Shown: one piece after another, positions 33,567 through 43,918 of the stretch
How the letters are laid out: every line of letters starts with the position of its first letter
Position numbering within the stretch: the first letter of the stretch is position 1
NCBI GenBank assembly: GCA_002245135.1
Contig: NGBS01000329.1
Location: forward strand, 1 to 64,000
Source: Proteromonas lacertae
Taxonomy: Eukaryota > Sar > Bigyra > Opalinata > Proteromonadidae
Length of the DNA stretch: 64,000 nt
Reading direction: 5' to 3'
The notes under the pieces: generated by a model
The model's input: the letters and a program-made list of their open reading frames with translations, nothing else
What the model was told of the DNA's origin: nothing
Databases searched by the model: none
Program-made: the position numbers and the translations under genes

Positions 33567-33637
33567 ACAAACAATACAATTATTAAATATTCATAATATA
33601 AATTCTTTTATAATAGGCAAGAAGTATGGATAGAGCG

Positions 33638-34861
33638 TTATATATCTATCCTCTTCATAACAGTCCTTTGTATTTTGAAGTTTATATCTTCAATAGTGCT
33701 GAAGCATTCAGCAGGACTGATTGTAGAAAATGAATTTGTTATACTTTCAAGTATTTGATTTCTGTTTTGATATATGGATGTTTCAGCCCTTTTTTTCCAT
33801 ATACCAAAGATATTTTCTATTGGGTTAAGAGGACTGGAGTATTTAGCATTGAATAAAAGTTTATTACCAGATCCTTCAATCAGCATTTTTACCTGGTCTG
33901 AATGATGGATATTTACATTGTCCATAAAAAAGCAGAATTTACCCTTTGATTTTAGATCATCTAATAAGTATTTCAAGTATGTTGTAAATACCTCAATACT
34001 ATTTGGTCCGTAAATTGCATCACACCTATGAAAACCTAAATCACTCATAGTAGCTATAATTGTAATATCAGTAGCACCTCTAGCCATATGAACGATTGGT
34101 GTTGTTCCTTCGTCAGACCTTGCACGTCCATTTACAAGTCCCATACTCCAATGAGTTTCATCTAAGTAAATTGGACGAAAACCATGTCTAGTATAGTATC
34201 TTAATAATTTAATAACTTCTATTCTTTCCTCTAGTAATGTTGGAATCATTTCTGGTGGAGCTGCTCTGGAATTGTAACGCTTTAAGGTAATGTTCTTACA
34301 GTTGTATTCTGTCATTCTTTTGTTGAGATGACGACAAATAGTTGATTTAGATACATGCTTACCAGTTTCTGTGAAGATTTTTTCTTTTAAACCATTTAAA
34401 TTGATAGTGTTGTTTTCTTTAACAGTATTTGAAAGCAATAATGACTCATGCTCTGTTAACTTACGGCAACGTCCTCGTTTAACAGAACTTTTATCAATAC
34501 ACTGCCCTTTATTAAGGAGTCTAATCAATGCTTCTAACCTTTTTGGTTTAATTCCTGTAATTGATTGATATGACTGTAAGGGATATTCTCTTCCTTCTTT
34601 AGCATATACACGCTTCAGAATATCTATCTGTGTCTGCGATACACTAACATATACTCTTTTTTCCCTAACTGGCTGATCTCTTTGCTCATGTGTTGGCTCA
34701 GCAACATTTGTTATTTCTAATAACTCTTCGTTAGTTAAAAACTCTTCTGGATTTGGCGCCAAAGCTCTACCACCTTCAGGAACAAATTCTACTGGTGGAG
34801 CTGATTGTATATAGTCATTGCGACAATATGAATTGGTTGTATCAACATAATATAAGCTCAT
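33638..34861 (-). CDS. Tc1/IS630-family DD34E transposase
   Basis: A 407-residue protein when begun at MSLYYVDTTNSY (ATG at 34,861); an in-frame ATG 20 codons upstream would give 427. The N-terminal 200 residues hold helix-turn-helix-like segments (SQTQIDILKRVYAKEG; GKHVSKSTICRHLNK). The catalytic triad is YLDETHW, FFMDN and NPIEN, with 34 residues between the second Asp and the Glu. This gives the DD34E signature of Tc1 elements and their IS630 relatives. The last motif PLNPIENIFGIWKK is canonical. No stop or frameshift interrupts it and no intron is needed. The enzyme would bind its terminal repeats and cut and paste into TA sites. Confidence 0.93.
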   Translation of the reverse strand: MSLYYVDTTNSYCRNDYIQSAPPVEFVPEGGRALAPNPEEFLTNEELLEITNVAEPTHEQRDQPVREKRVYVSVSQTQIDILKRVYAKEGREYPLQSYQSITGIKPKRLEALIRLLNKGQCIDKSSVKRGRCRKLTEHESLLLSNTVKENNTINLNGLKEKIFTETGKHVSKSTICRHLNKRMTEYNCKNITLKRYNSRAAPPEMIPTLLEERIEVIKLLRYYTRHGFRPIYLDETHWSMGLVNGRARSDEGTTPIVHMARGATDITIIATMSDLGFHRCDAIYGPNSIEVFTTYLKYLLDDLKSKGKFCFFMDNVNIHHSDQVKMLIEGSGNKLLFNAKYSSPLNPIENIFGIWKKRAETSIYQNRNQILESITNSFSTISPAECFSTIEDINFKIQRTVMKRIDI

Positions 34862-35103
34862 TGTATAATAAAAGAATAGAAATTCTTGAAAAGGCTTGAG
34901 ATTTGTATATTTATTTTGCAATTATATATATGTAATATGAAATGGCTTGATAAAAAGTATAAGTAATATGCAAAATGGTATAATAGTTATGCAATGGCAT
35001 GAATGATTTTTTTTTGTTATGCAACGTGGTATATCTATTTTGCAACAAATGTCGTTACGTATAAGTATTATGAAATATTGTATAAGTAAGTTGCAAAACA
35101 CTG
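34836..35103 (-). repeat. Right 268-bp terminal inverted repeat of the Tc1 element
   Basis: Mate of 33,299-33,566. It holds the first nine or so codons of the transposase and presumably its promoter. Confidence 0.92.
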
Positions 35104-35117
35104 TATTCTCAAAGATA

Positions 35118-37887
35118 ATGTATAATAATGAGTCATTAAATGCAGCTAGTAGTTCATATGTAACCATTGAGCTTCCACCAAGGTATTTCATTTCCTAATA
35201 ATGTTTAGGAAAGCTTCAACAATGGTTAGTACAACTCAAGCTTATAAAAAAGGTCCACGTTTAACACATACAAATTCCATGGTCATTAATAGAATGAAGG
35301 CTTTGCCGTATTTCGTAATAGATTTATAAAACAAATAGTAAATTTGGAGGTAAACCAATCAGTTCATACTTCGGTGAAGTTATTGCACCAGTATTTACGT
35401 ATAGATAATAGCAATATATTGCTTCAGGTTGTTCTTAAACATGATGCAGTGGTTTACAGTCGCTACGTTAATGTTTCCAGGTGAACTTGAAGTAAAATTA
35501 CCAGCTATATTGCTATCCACAATATTAGGCACAATGGTTGGTCAAATCGTCAGTTCAAGTATATCTAATTATCCAAGTTCAATCTTTCAGACAAGTATTG
35601 AAAGTATTCCATTCATCGTACCATATGCAGCGACAGTAATTAAAAACGACAAATTGAATTTAGAAACAAAAGCAGCTACTATTCTATGTGGTTTAGCTTT
35701 AGAAAATATTTGTGTTGGAGTTATTGCATTAATATTAAGTTTCTTAAAAATGGGTAAAATATTACATTATCTACCAGGTCCAGTAAGTTCTGGTGCATTT
35801 GCTGTAGTTGGTTGGTGTTTATATCAATATAGCTACAATATTGCAGTTGGTGAAGATTTATCATTTGATGTTTTTAAACATCATAAATATTATATATTTT
35901 TATTGTTGAATTTTAGTGGATTATTTTTGTATTTACTTTGTGCTTTAAGACCTAGAGTTTATAATTTTCCAATATATCTAATTGTTTGTATAATTTTATA
36001 TTTATATTTTAATATTTAGCAACCATTATATTTCATATTGTATTAGCAATAACAGGAACTTCAATCACAAGAGCTCAGGAGTTAGAATGGTTAATGGAAC
36101 CACCACCTTCAGAAATGTTTTACTTCTTTTACCAAACCATCAATCCAGCTAAATGTAATTGGTCGCATTTATTCTCAAACAGTTTGAATTTATTCTTAGG
36201 TTCTTTAATGGGTCCTATCCTAAACACTGGTATCAATACGATTGTATTGGATAAATTATTCCAAGGAAGATCTAATTTAGATAAAGTATATAGAACCTTA
36301 GGTATCAATGGAATTATTGGTGGAGTATTTGGTGGAATGACATGTAATTTGTCATGTAGTGGAAGTGGATTTCATAGAGCTTGTGGTGGTACGAAAAGAT
36401 TGTCCACTATTGTATTATGTGTATTAACCGCATGTATTATATATTTTATATTTGTTTTATAGTTTTATTCTTTATTCCTCCAATAATGTCTGTTGTTTCG
36501 TATGTTCCAAGATTTGTACTGGGAAGTGTATTTGTGAATATGGGGATTGATTTCTTATTTGTATTTTATTATATATTTTATTTTTAAATTGAAATAGTCT
36601 AATTTATATTATCCATTATTTAATGTGTCTAAATTAGAATATTTAATTATATTGGTTATTTTAATCGTCTCAATATTCACTAGTTTAACAGTTGGTGTAG
36701 TTGTTGGAATTATCTTATGTTTCATTGTTTATATTTATAACACTGCTCAATCTCAATTTATCAGTATTGAAACTGATAATTTATCAATGTCTAGTGGAGT
36801 TTTACATTCATTAATTGATATTGTGAAAATTCAAAAGAAATCTCATCATATAGCGAAATATTATCAATTAAATGGATATATATTCTTTGCACCATCATAT
36901 GATATTTCAGACCATATTTCTCATGATGTATATATATATATATATATTATTTATTATCATTTTATTTATAGATTGAAACACATAATAACGATTCAAATAT
37001 TCCATCTATTTCACATGTCATTATTGATTTTTCAAAAGCTTCTGGTATGGATACTACTGCAATCAGTGTGTTTATTGATATGACTGATTCATTGTTACAA
37101 GATGGAATTAATGTCATATTCGTATTAGTAAATTTAAAGTATATATATATTAATAATAAATAAATAAAATAGAAAACGAACAGCAATATTAAATCAAGTT
37201 AAAAACAAACCAGGTTTTGCTAAAGAAACAACAGCCAAATTCAAAATATTCCCAGATCCATGTGAAGCAATGTATTATTGTGAAAATGACTTAAAAACGT
37301 ATGGTGATGCATATAATCCAGTTGATTATCAACAATATACAAATCAACATTTATACAAACTTAGTAAATTGCTAAGAATGTTACCAAGAATGGCTGATAA
37401 GATGGCTATGAAAGTAGTGTTATATTGCATAAGAGAAGGTTTAGGTAAGTTGATTAGAGTAGAGTCTGGTCAAATCATTTATAGAAAATACACACAAAGT
37501 GAAGGTATTTTCATATTATGTGAAGGAAGAATGTCTGCTATTATTGATAACTTTGATGTTATGGCTGATGAGCGTAGAAGTTCTGTATTTAACACTTTAA
37601 TCCACACAACTGAAAGTAATACAATTTGGACTATTACTTCACCAGGACTGATGGTTGGCTCTATTCCTGAAAGAGGATTCTTGAGTCTTCATGTTGAGAC
37701 TGTAATTACACAAGAAAAGACCATTCTTTATCATTTACCGTTTGATTCTTTATTGCAATTGGAAAAGGTTAGTCCTGAAAGAGCTTCTATGCTATATTCA
37801 TGGGTTAAGAAAAGTAGATTAAGAATTATAAACTATATGCATGAAAGAGTGGTGTATAGTAAACAATATATTAAAGGTTCAGATTAA
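35118..37887 (+). CDS. SulP-family transporter with STAS and cyclic-nucleotide-binding-like domains
   Basis: About 830 residues from nine exons; the eight introns are about 26-44 nt (for example 26 nt after LPPR, 31 nt after KALP, 32 nt in LIVSTIIF). The N-terminal 70 residues are soluble. Ten or so membrane segments follow, with SulP-like phrases PGPVSSGAFAVVGW, NGIIGGVFGGM and FIPPIMSVVSYVPRFVLGS. A STAS domain comes next (HVIIDFSKASGMDTTAIS). The C-terminal 200 residues resemble a cNMP-binding beta-roll (YRKYTQSEGIFILCEGRM). This arrangement is known in fungal vacuolar Vsb1/YGR125w-type and some bacterial proteins. The substrate is uncertain: anions or basic amino acids. A Tc1 element now ends 14 bp upstream of the chosen ATG, so the native promoter may be displaced. 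Confidence 0.85.
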
Positions 37888-37979
37888 TAAATTAATGATT
37901 ATATTGTTATTGTTGTTTTTTTACTTTGTCCCAAATATTAATAAATTATTTATCGTTTCACTACATTTCATTTTTTCTT

Positions 37980-39796
37980 ATGAGTCAGTTGCGTAAGCTA
38001 CAGGGTATTTTTATCTCCATTTATTTTACATCTTAGCTGAGATTGATAAACTACTGAAGAAAATTGCAGAGGGTTTTGTAGTTTTTGAAGATATATGGGA
38101 TAAAGTATGCCCCGTCGCTCATTTTCTCTAGGTATATTCTTCTACAACACAAGCACAAAAAGAAAAGTACGAATCCGACCTAAAAAAGGAGATAAAGAAA
38201 CTACAGCGATTTAGGGAACAAGTGCGTAGTTACCTCTCAAATGATGACATCAAGGTAAAATTTAAATTTTAATAATCTATCTGTAGGATAAAAAGCAACT
38301 AGAGGAAGCTAAAGCAAAAATCGAGAGAAAGATGGAAGAATTCAAGAAGTGTGAGCAGGAGACAAAGACAAAAGCATACAGTAAACTAGGACTATCGCGA
38401 GACACTACAGATCCAGAAACAGTATTGATAAATTAAAGATTAAATTCATATTATCATAAATAGAAAGCCATTTTTGAAGCAACAGATTTTATTCGAGATT
38501 GTTTAAGTCAGTTACAAAAGCAGTTGGAAATTTATGACAGTGAAATTCAAACACAACAGAATAAAAAGAAAAAAGACTTTGAACAGATTGAAATGCTTGA
38601 AAATACAATCACAAATCATAAATTCCACATTAAAAAACTCGAACAGGTATTTATACTTAAAATAATTGTATTATAAATAGATGTTGAGATTAATTGAAAA
38701 TCGACAACTTGAACCAAGTGTAGTAGAGAAGATACGAGATGCTGTAGAGTATTACATTCAAGAAAATCAAACAGAAGACTTTACATTTGATGATGAGTGT
38801 TATGAAGGAATAGATTTAGATATTGTTCCAGTAGATATTCAGGTAGGTGGAAATGATGATGATTCAGCTTCAGTAAGTTCAGATTCCGTATCAGTATCAA
38901 CAGGTAAAACAAATCCAAGTATATTATTATTTCCATATATTTTTTCCGTTTTGTTTTAATAATTTTCATTTTATTTCTTATTGTTATGTATTATATTTGT
39001 ATAGACAATGTATCAAGATCACAGTCTGCCAAAGGAACTGAAAGTATAAAGCCTTCCACTTTACCACAATCAAATTCCACAAATAACAACAACACATCAT
39101 CACTTACAGCAACAAATTTAAAAACATTATCTTCTACAACTAATAATAATAATAAACATAATAATAATAATAATATTTCCCAACCAGCTCCTATTGTTCA
39201 ACCGACATTAGTGGATTATTCAAAGATTATTAGAAATGTTCCAAAAGAAATACCAAAATCAATTTCTGATATAAATAATGATAGAATAAAAGGATCAAAA
39301 TGTATATTTATTATTATTATATTATTATTATATATATATAGCTGCAATAATTAAAGATACTCCTTACACACCTGAACAATGCTTGAAAGGCTTGAATGCA
39401 GGATTTAAACATTACCCAACCCCTGAAGATTATCGAACTCCAATGCCATATAAACCACGTAATGCATATACACCCAAAATAGATGGATTATTATTCCAAC
39501 CTTTATTCTTAGAGAAGCAAATGAAGAATTTAGATATTAATACTTTATTAATTCCATTTTATTTTCAAAAACATACATATCAACAGTATTTAGCTGCAAA
39601 ACAGTTGAAACAGAATTCATGGAGGTTTCATAAGAAGTATCAGACTTGGTTTCAAAGACATGAAGAACCGCTTGTCACTAATGAAGAATATGAACAAGGC
39701 ACTTATGTATTTTTTGATTATGAGTCAAATTGGGAACCTCGAGTGAAAAGTAATTTTACATTTGAATATCAATATTTGGAAGATGAGTTAGTGTAG
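37980..39796 (+). CDS. CNOT3: CNOT3/NOT3-5 subunit of the CCR4-NOT deadenylase complex
   Basis: Eight exons, about 500 residues. Splicing the short introns rebuilds the NOT3 N-terminal coiled coil: MSQLRKLQ|AEIDKLL, FEDIWDK|VYSS, EKYESDLKKEIKKLQRFREQ, ETKTKAYSKLGL, HIKKLEQ|MLRL, AVEYYIQENQ. A disordered Ser/Thr/Asn-rich linker with Asn runs follows. The C-terminal NOT box is clear: TLLIPFYFQKHTYQQYLAAK, SWRFHKKYQTWFQRHEEP and EYEQGTYVFFDYES. CNOT3 anchors the NOT module that recruits the deadenylase to mRNAs and links to codon-dependent decay on ribosomes. The protein is shorter than the animal version because the linker is reduced. Confidence 0.95.
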
Positions 39797-39950
39797 TGAG
39801 AGTAGTTCATTTTTCTTACTTATGTAATAATGTTAATTCTACTCTTTCTATCTTGAAATTATTTCTCTTTTGTCTGCTTTGGTGAGAGATTAATATATAT
39901 ATATACAGAATAAAATAAAATTAGTATAAAAATGAATAGAAATAAAAAAA

Positions 39951-41744
39951 TTAAGGTTTATCTGTGGTTAATTTTCCATCAACATACCAGTATTCACCTG
40001 AAGATGCTACAAGTAAATCTGGAGTCTGTCCTTGACCATTATTATTAAATATAACTGAAGCAACACTCACATTTTCCATTTCAAAAGTCATCCATCCATC
40101 TTTCTCTACTAGAGGTAAACCAGGCCATGCAGGAGATTGTAATGGAGAATTATACCAGTAAACTGTAGTATATCCTTTACAATGCACTGTAATTGAGGTT
40201 GATGATGTGTTTTGTACTTCTGAAGGTTTTTCTTCAGCTGTCTCTGTTGGTTGTGATACTGAAGCTGATTCTTCTGCCTTTCGTTTTTCTTCTTCTTCAG
40301 CTGCCTTTCTCTTAGCTTCTTCTTCAGCTGCTTTTCGTTTTTCTTCTTCTTCAGCTGCCTTTCTCTTTTCTTCCTCTTCAGCTGCTTTTCGTTTTTCTTC
40401 CTCTTCAGCTGCTTTTCTCTTAGCTTCTTCTTCTTCTGCTTTTCTCTTAGCTTCCTCTTCAGCTGCTTTTCTAGTGGCTTCTTCTTCTGCTGCTTTTCTC
40501 TTTTCTTCTTCTTCTGCTGCTTTTCTAGTGGCTTCTTCTTCAGCTGCCTTTCTAGCGGCTTCTTCTGCTTTTCGTTTTTCTTCCTCTTCAGCTGCTTTTC
40601 TCTTAGCTTCTTCTTCAGCTGCCTTTCTCTTTTCTTCTTCTTCAGCTGCTTTTCTCTTTTCTTCTTCTTCTGCTGCTTTTCTCTTTTCTTCTTCTTCAGC
40701 TGCCTTTCTCTTAGCTTCTTCTTCAGCTGCCTTTCTCTTTTCTTCCTCTTCAGCTGCTTTTCTCTTTTCTTCTTCTTCAGCTGCTTTTCTCTTAGCTTCT
40801 TCTTCTTCTGCTTTTCTCTTTTCTTCTTCTTCAGCTGCTTTACGCTTCTCTTCTTCTTTACGTTTCTCCTCAGCCTTTCTCTTTTCTTCAGCTTTTCTAG
40901 CTTCCTCTTCAGCCTTTCGTTTCTCCTCTTCTTTACGTTTCTCTTCAGCTTTTCTTGCTTCTTCATTTTCATCAACCTTATTATTATTATTATCAACTAC
41001 AGTAGTATCTTTATTATTTTCATCTTTATTTATATTATGTGTATTTACTATAGGTGATGTAACTTTCTTTTCCTTTTCTTCTAATCTCTTCTGTTTTTGT
41101 AATTCTCGTTCTTTTTTCTCTTGTTCATATTTTATTCTTTTTTCTTCACGTTCTTTTCTCCTTGCTTCTCTTTCTTCTTTTGCTTTGATTGCCTCTATAC
41201 GACGCTTCTCTCTTTCTTCTTTTCTCTTACGATCTTCTTCCATTTTCTGTTTTCTGGCTTCTTCTTCTTCTTTTGCCTTTTTAATAGCCTTTTCACGGAG
41301 TATTCTTTCTTGTTCACGTTGTCTTTGTAGTTTTACTTTCTTAACTAAATCTTTTTCTCTTTTGTCTTCAGCTTCGAGTTTTTTATATTCTTGAATAAAT
41401 TCTTTTTCTTCCTTTTTAAGAACCTTATCTTTTTCTTTTAGATCTTTCACTCTTTCCATTAATTGACTCAATTCTGCATTTCGTCTTTGTGTAATTTTAT
41501 CTAGTTCCTCTGGTGGAGTTTTCTGTTTAGGTTTTTTGTTATTTTCATTTGCTATTATTACAATTAACAAAAATTATACTAGAGTCATATAAATCCACCA
41601 ATTTATCTACACTTCCGCTTGTACTATATTTCCATAATAAATAAGAACCAGCGGCAGCTGCTGCTCCAGCAATAACGATAGGTAAGGAATCTATTAAGAA
41701 TAATTTGATAAAAATGCTCCAATACCTGAAAAAATTGAACTCAT
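39951..41744 (-). CDS. Membrane-anchored coiled coil ending in a starch-binding-like module (CBM26-type)
   Basis: About 576 residues in three exons; introns of 35 and 28 nt near the start. The N-terminus MSSIFSDSLPIVIAG continues into an Ala-rich hydrophobic stretch (GAAAAAGSYLLW), a plausible membrane anchor. Residues about 60-490 are a highly charged coiled coil, much of it a repeated unit related to AEEEEKRKA. The last 85 residues form a separate beta domain: TVYWYNSPLQSPAWPGLPL, IFNNNGQGQTPDLLV and GEYWYVDG. These match the WPG, FNNG-x-GQ and sugar-facing Trp/Tyr features of CBM26-like starch/glycogen-binding modules. I infer a tether linking a membrane to storage glucan; no catalytic domain is present. 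Confidence 0.8.
40250..40960 (-). repeat. Tandem repeat coding for AEEEEKRKA-like units
   Basis: Imperfect repeats of 21-27 nt encode runs of Ala-Glu-Glu-Glu-Lys-Arg-Lys. The low complexity also opens long frames on the other strand and in a second frame. These are by-products of the repeat. Confidence 0.9.
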
Positions 41745-41934
41745 ATCTGAATGTCTATTACTTAACAAAACTACTAGAGAGATAAAGAGAAGTAAGAGTT
41801 TTAAGAAAAAATTCTATCAACTATACAGCTCAACTATTTGATTATTATAACTTTTTAAAAATTCTTAAACATGATGAGTCATCGAGCCAAGTTAAATTGG
41901 ATTTGAACTTTGTTTTCTTAGCTTAATTCATTTT

Positions 41935-43728
41935 ATGTCAGGTATGAATAAGGATATGTTATGTTGTCGTAGATAAGAAATCAAAGCACCATCATAGAAA
42001 AGGCTCAACTGAAGAAGCTGACTCTTATTTCACAAAAAAGGCAGAGAAATATAGAGAAAAGCATGATGCATTAAAAGCTGCTTTAACTAAACTTATGGAT
42101 AAATATGGTATATTTAAAATTATTGTTGCTTAGACAGTCCAGATTTACCAGCAATTAAAAAACAATTACACATGATATCAAAATCTCTAAAGGTATCTCT
42201 AACAATTCATGCAATATAGGCTATTGAAAATGATGAAGTTGAAGGAGATCCAGAAGATAGTATTAAACAGTATAATTAATTATAAAATACATCTTATTAT
42301 TTATATTCTATACAGTATATCATCAGATCTTCGTAAAATCAGTAAGAAAATTGATCAATTAACTGAAGAATTATCCAAACCACCTCCAGAACCAGAAAAA
42401 AGTGAAAGTAGTGAAGAAGAAGACGATGAAGAGGAGGATGATGAAGAAGAAGAAGAAGAAGAAGAAAAACCAAAGAAATCCATTAAAAACAAACACAAGA
42501 AAAGATCAATAGAAGAAGATAATACATGGGGAAGAACTGTATCTGGTGATCCAGAAAATCCCACCGAAAATATATGGGTAAAAAACCGTTTAAATATAAT
42601 GAATTTAATAGAGACAAATAGAGAAGGTAAAAGAGAAGATGATACTTTGACAATTCCACCACAAGTATTGACGAATTATCCAGTGAATATGAAGAAGAAT
42701 CAAATATGTGCATGGTTATGGAACTCACAGAAACAAGTATTTATTATATATATATAATTTTTATTCCTTTTTTTTTACATTTATCTTATTTATTATATAT
42801 AGAGTTTCTTATCGTTTCATCTCTATTTCTTCTACCAAGATAAAGATGATAATGTACATAATGATGATGTAATGAGATATAATCGTCTAATATGGACAAG
42901 ATACGGTATGTTTAAAGCACCTTGTAATGGTCAATTAATATTCATGTGGGATAATAAACTAAGCTTTAAAAAAGAGAAGGTTATTGATATTTATACATTA
43001 ATATTTAAATCTGATGAAGGTGAAGAATATTATAATGAATATTTACAGAGAGAAGAGAAGAAGAAGAAGGAATTACAGAAACATTTATCACCATTTGAAG
43101 TTGAAGTATATATTTATAATCTTTTTTCTCTTTTTCCTTCTTCATTATATTATTATTATTATATATTAGGGTGGTATATTATATTGTGATGTATGTTGTT
43201 GTGAGCCAACTGATGAAGGCACTTCCTATACAATTCACTGTGAATGGACTGGAAAAATAGAAGGACATTGTGAATGGTATATAACTTCAACATATGATCA
43301 ATATCAAGAATTAGAAATTGATTTATTTGATCATTATGCTAAGAAATGTGCGAAATTACCTGACTTTCCTGCTTCTGTGTTAATTCCTACGAATGATACT
43401 CATATCTCTAGAAAACATACTTTTAATGAATGGCTTCAAGGTGTTATGTCTATTCCTAAATTAGCTGGTTCTTATGAAGTTAATTATTTATTGAGTTATA
43501 AAGAACATATTAGATTAGCACAAAATATCATTTTTTTTATTCTTCTTTTCATTTCAGTAGTTTCTCTTAATTTGAGTGTGTTTTGTAAGAAAGATTTGTG
43601 ATAATAATGATCGTTTGAAAGAAGTAGAAAGTAGGTCTAAAACTTTGATTGAAGATCCTGCTACTCCAAAAATTGTGCCTGAAGCACCACCTGATGCTGA
43701 AGACCCTTTGTCCTATTTACTTGATTAA
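41935..43728 (+). CDS. GOLD-domain protein with acidic linker
   Basis: Several exons starting MSD|KKSKHHHRKG; introns of about 31, 26, 27, 46, 66 and 63 nt restore frame. The N-terminal half is a charged helical region (YREKHDALKAALTKLMDKY) followed by an extreme Glu/Asp run near 42,415-42,470. The C-terminal half has a GOLD-like beta sandwich: SFLSFHLYFFYQDKDDN, FKAPCNGQLIFMWDNK and IDIYTLIF. The APCxGxLxFxWDN core is characteristic of GOLD domains in Golgi and SEC14-type proteins. Near 43,530-43,600 the frame must change before the last exon (RLKEVESRSKTL ... DPLSYLLD). A GTAGTT...AAAG intron of 37 nt would do this, but it lacks the usual TAG end. Probable role in membrane traffic; the ligand is unknown. 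Confidence 0.7.
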
Positions 43729-43918
43729 TAGCTACTCTTTTAACAAATATAACATATTTTATATTTCTTTTTGTTTTTTATTTTCATCTGTTAAATAGCT
43801 TATCATATAGGTAATAATTATACACTCAGTTGCATATTTGTCATATGTAAAATCTGTTTATTTGTGTGAAAATTTGTCAAGCCTAAATCAAGCCAGAATT
43901 ATTTCATTTTAACATATT

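Larger units (their letters stand above)
33299..35103. mobile_element. Tc1/mariner-type (DD34E) transposon with 268-bp inverted ends
   Basis: The 1,805-bp element begins CAGTGTTTTGCAAC and ends GTTGCAAAACACTG. It is flanked by TA on both sides (33,297-33,298 and 35,104-35,105), the target duplication of Tc1/mariner elements. The terminal repeats, 33,299-33,566 and 34,836-35,103, are both exactly 268 bp and appear identical by eye, including a run of nine A/T. The transposase frame is open and full length. The repeats cover the transposase start codon, so its promoter lies within the repeat. Young age and possible activity are inferred from the intact frame and matched ends. The right end lies 14 bp before the start codon of the SulP gene. 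Confidence 0.93.

Noticed and set aside
40109-40996. 295-codon Lys/Arg-rich frame within the same repeat
   Set aside because: Same strand, shifted frame of the low-complexity repeat; no domain and no start context.
40207-41394. 395-codon open frame opposite the coiled-coil gene, rich in Ser/Phe/Ala
   Set aside because: It is a by-product of the AEEEEKRKA-coding repeat. The minus-strand frame has a start, introns and a recognisable C-terminal domain.
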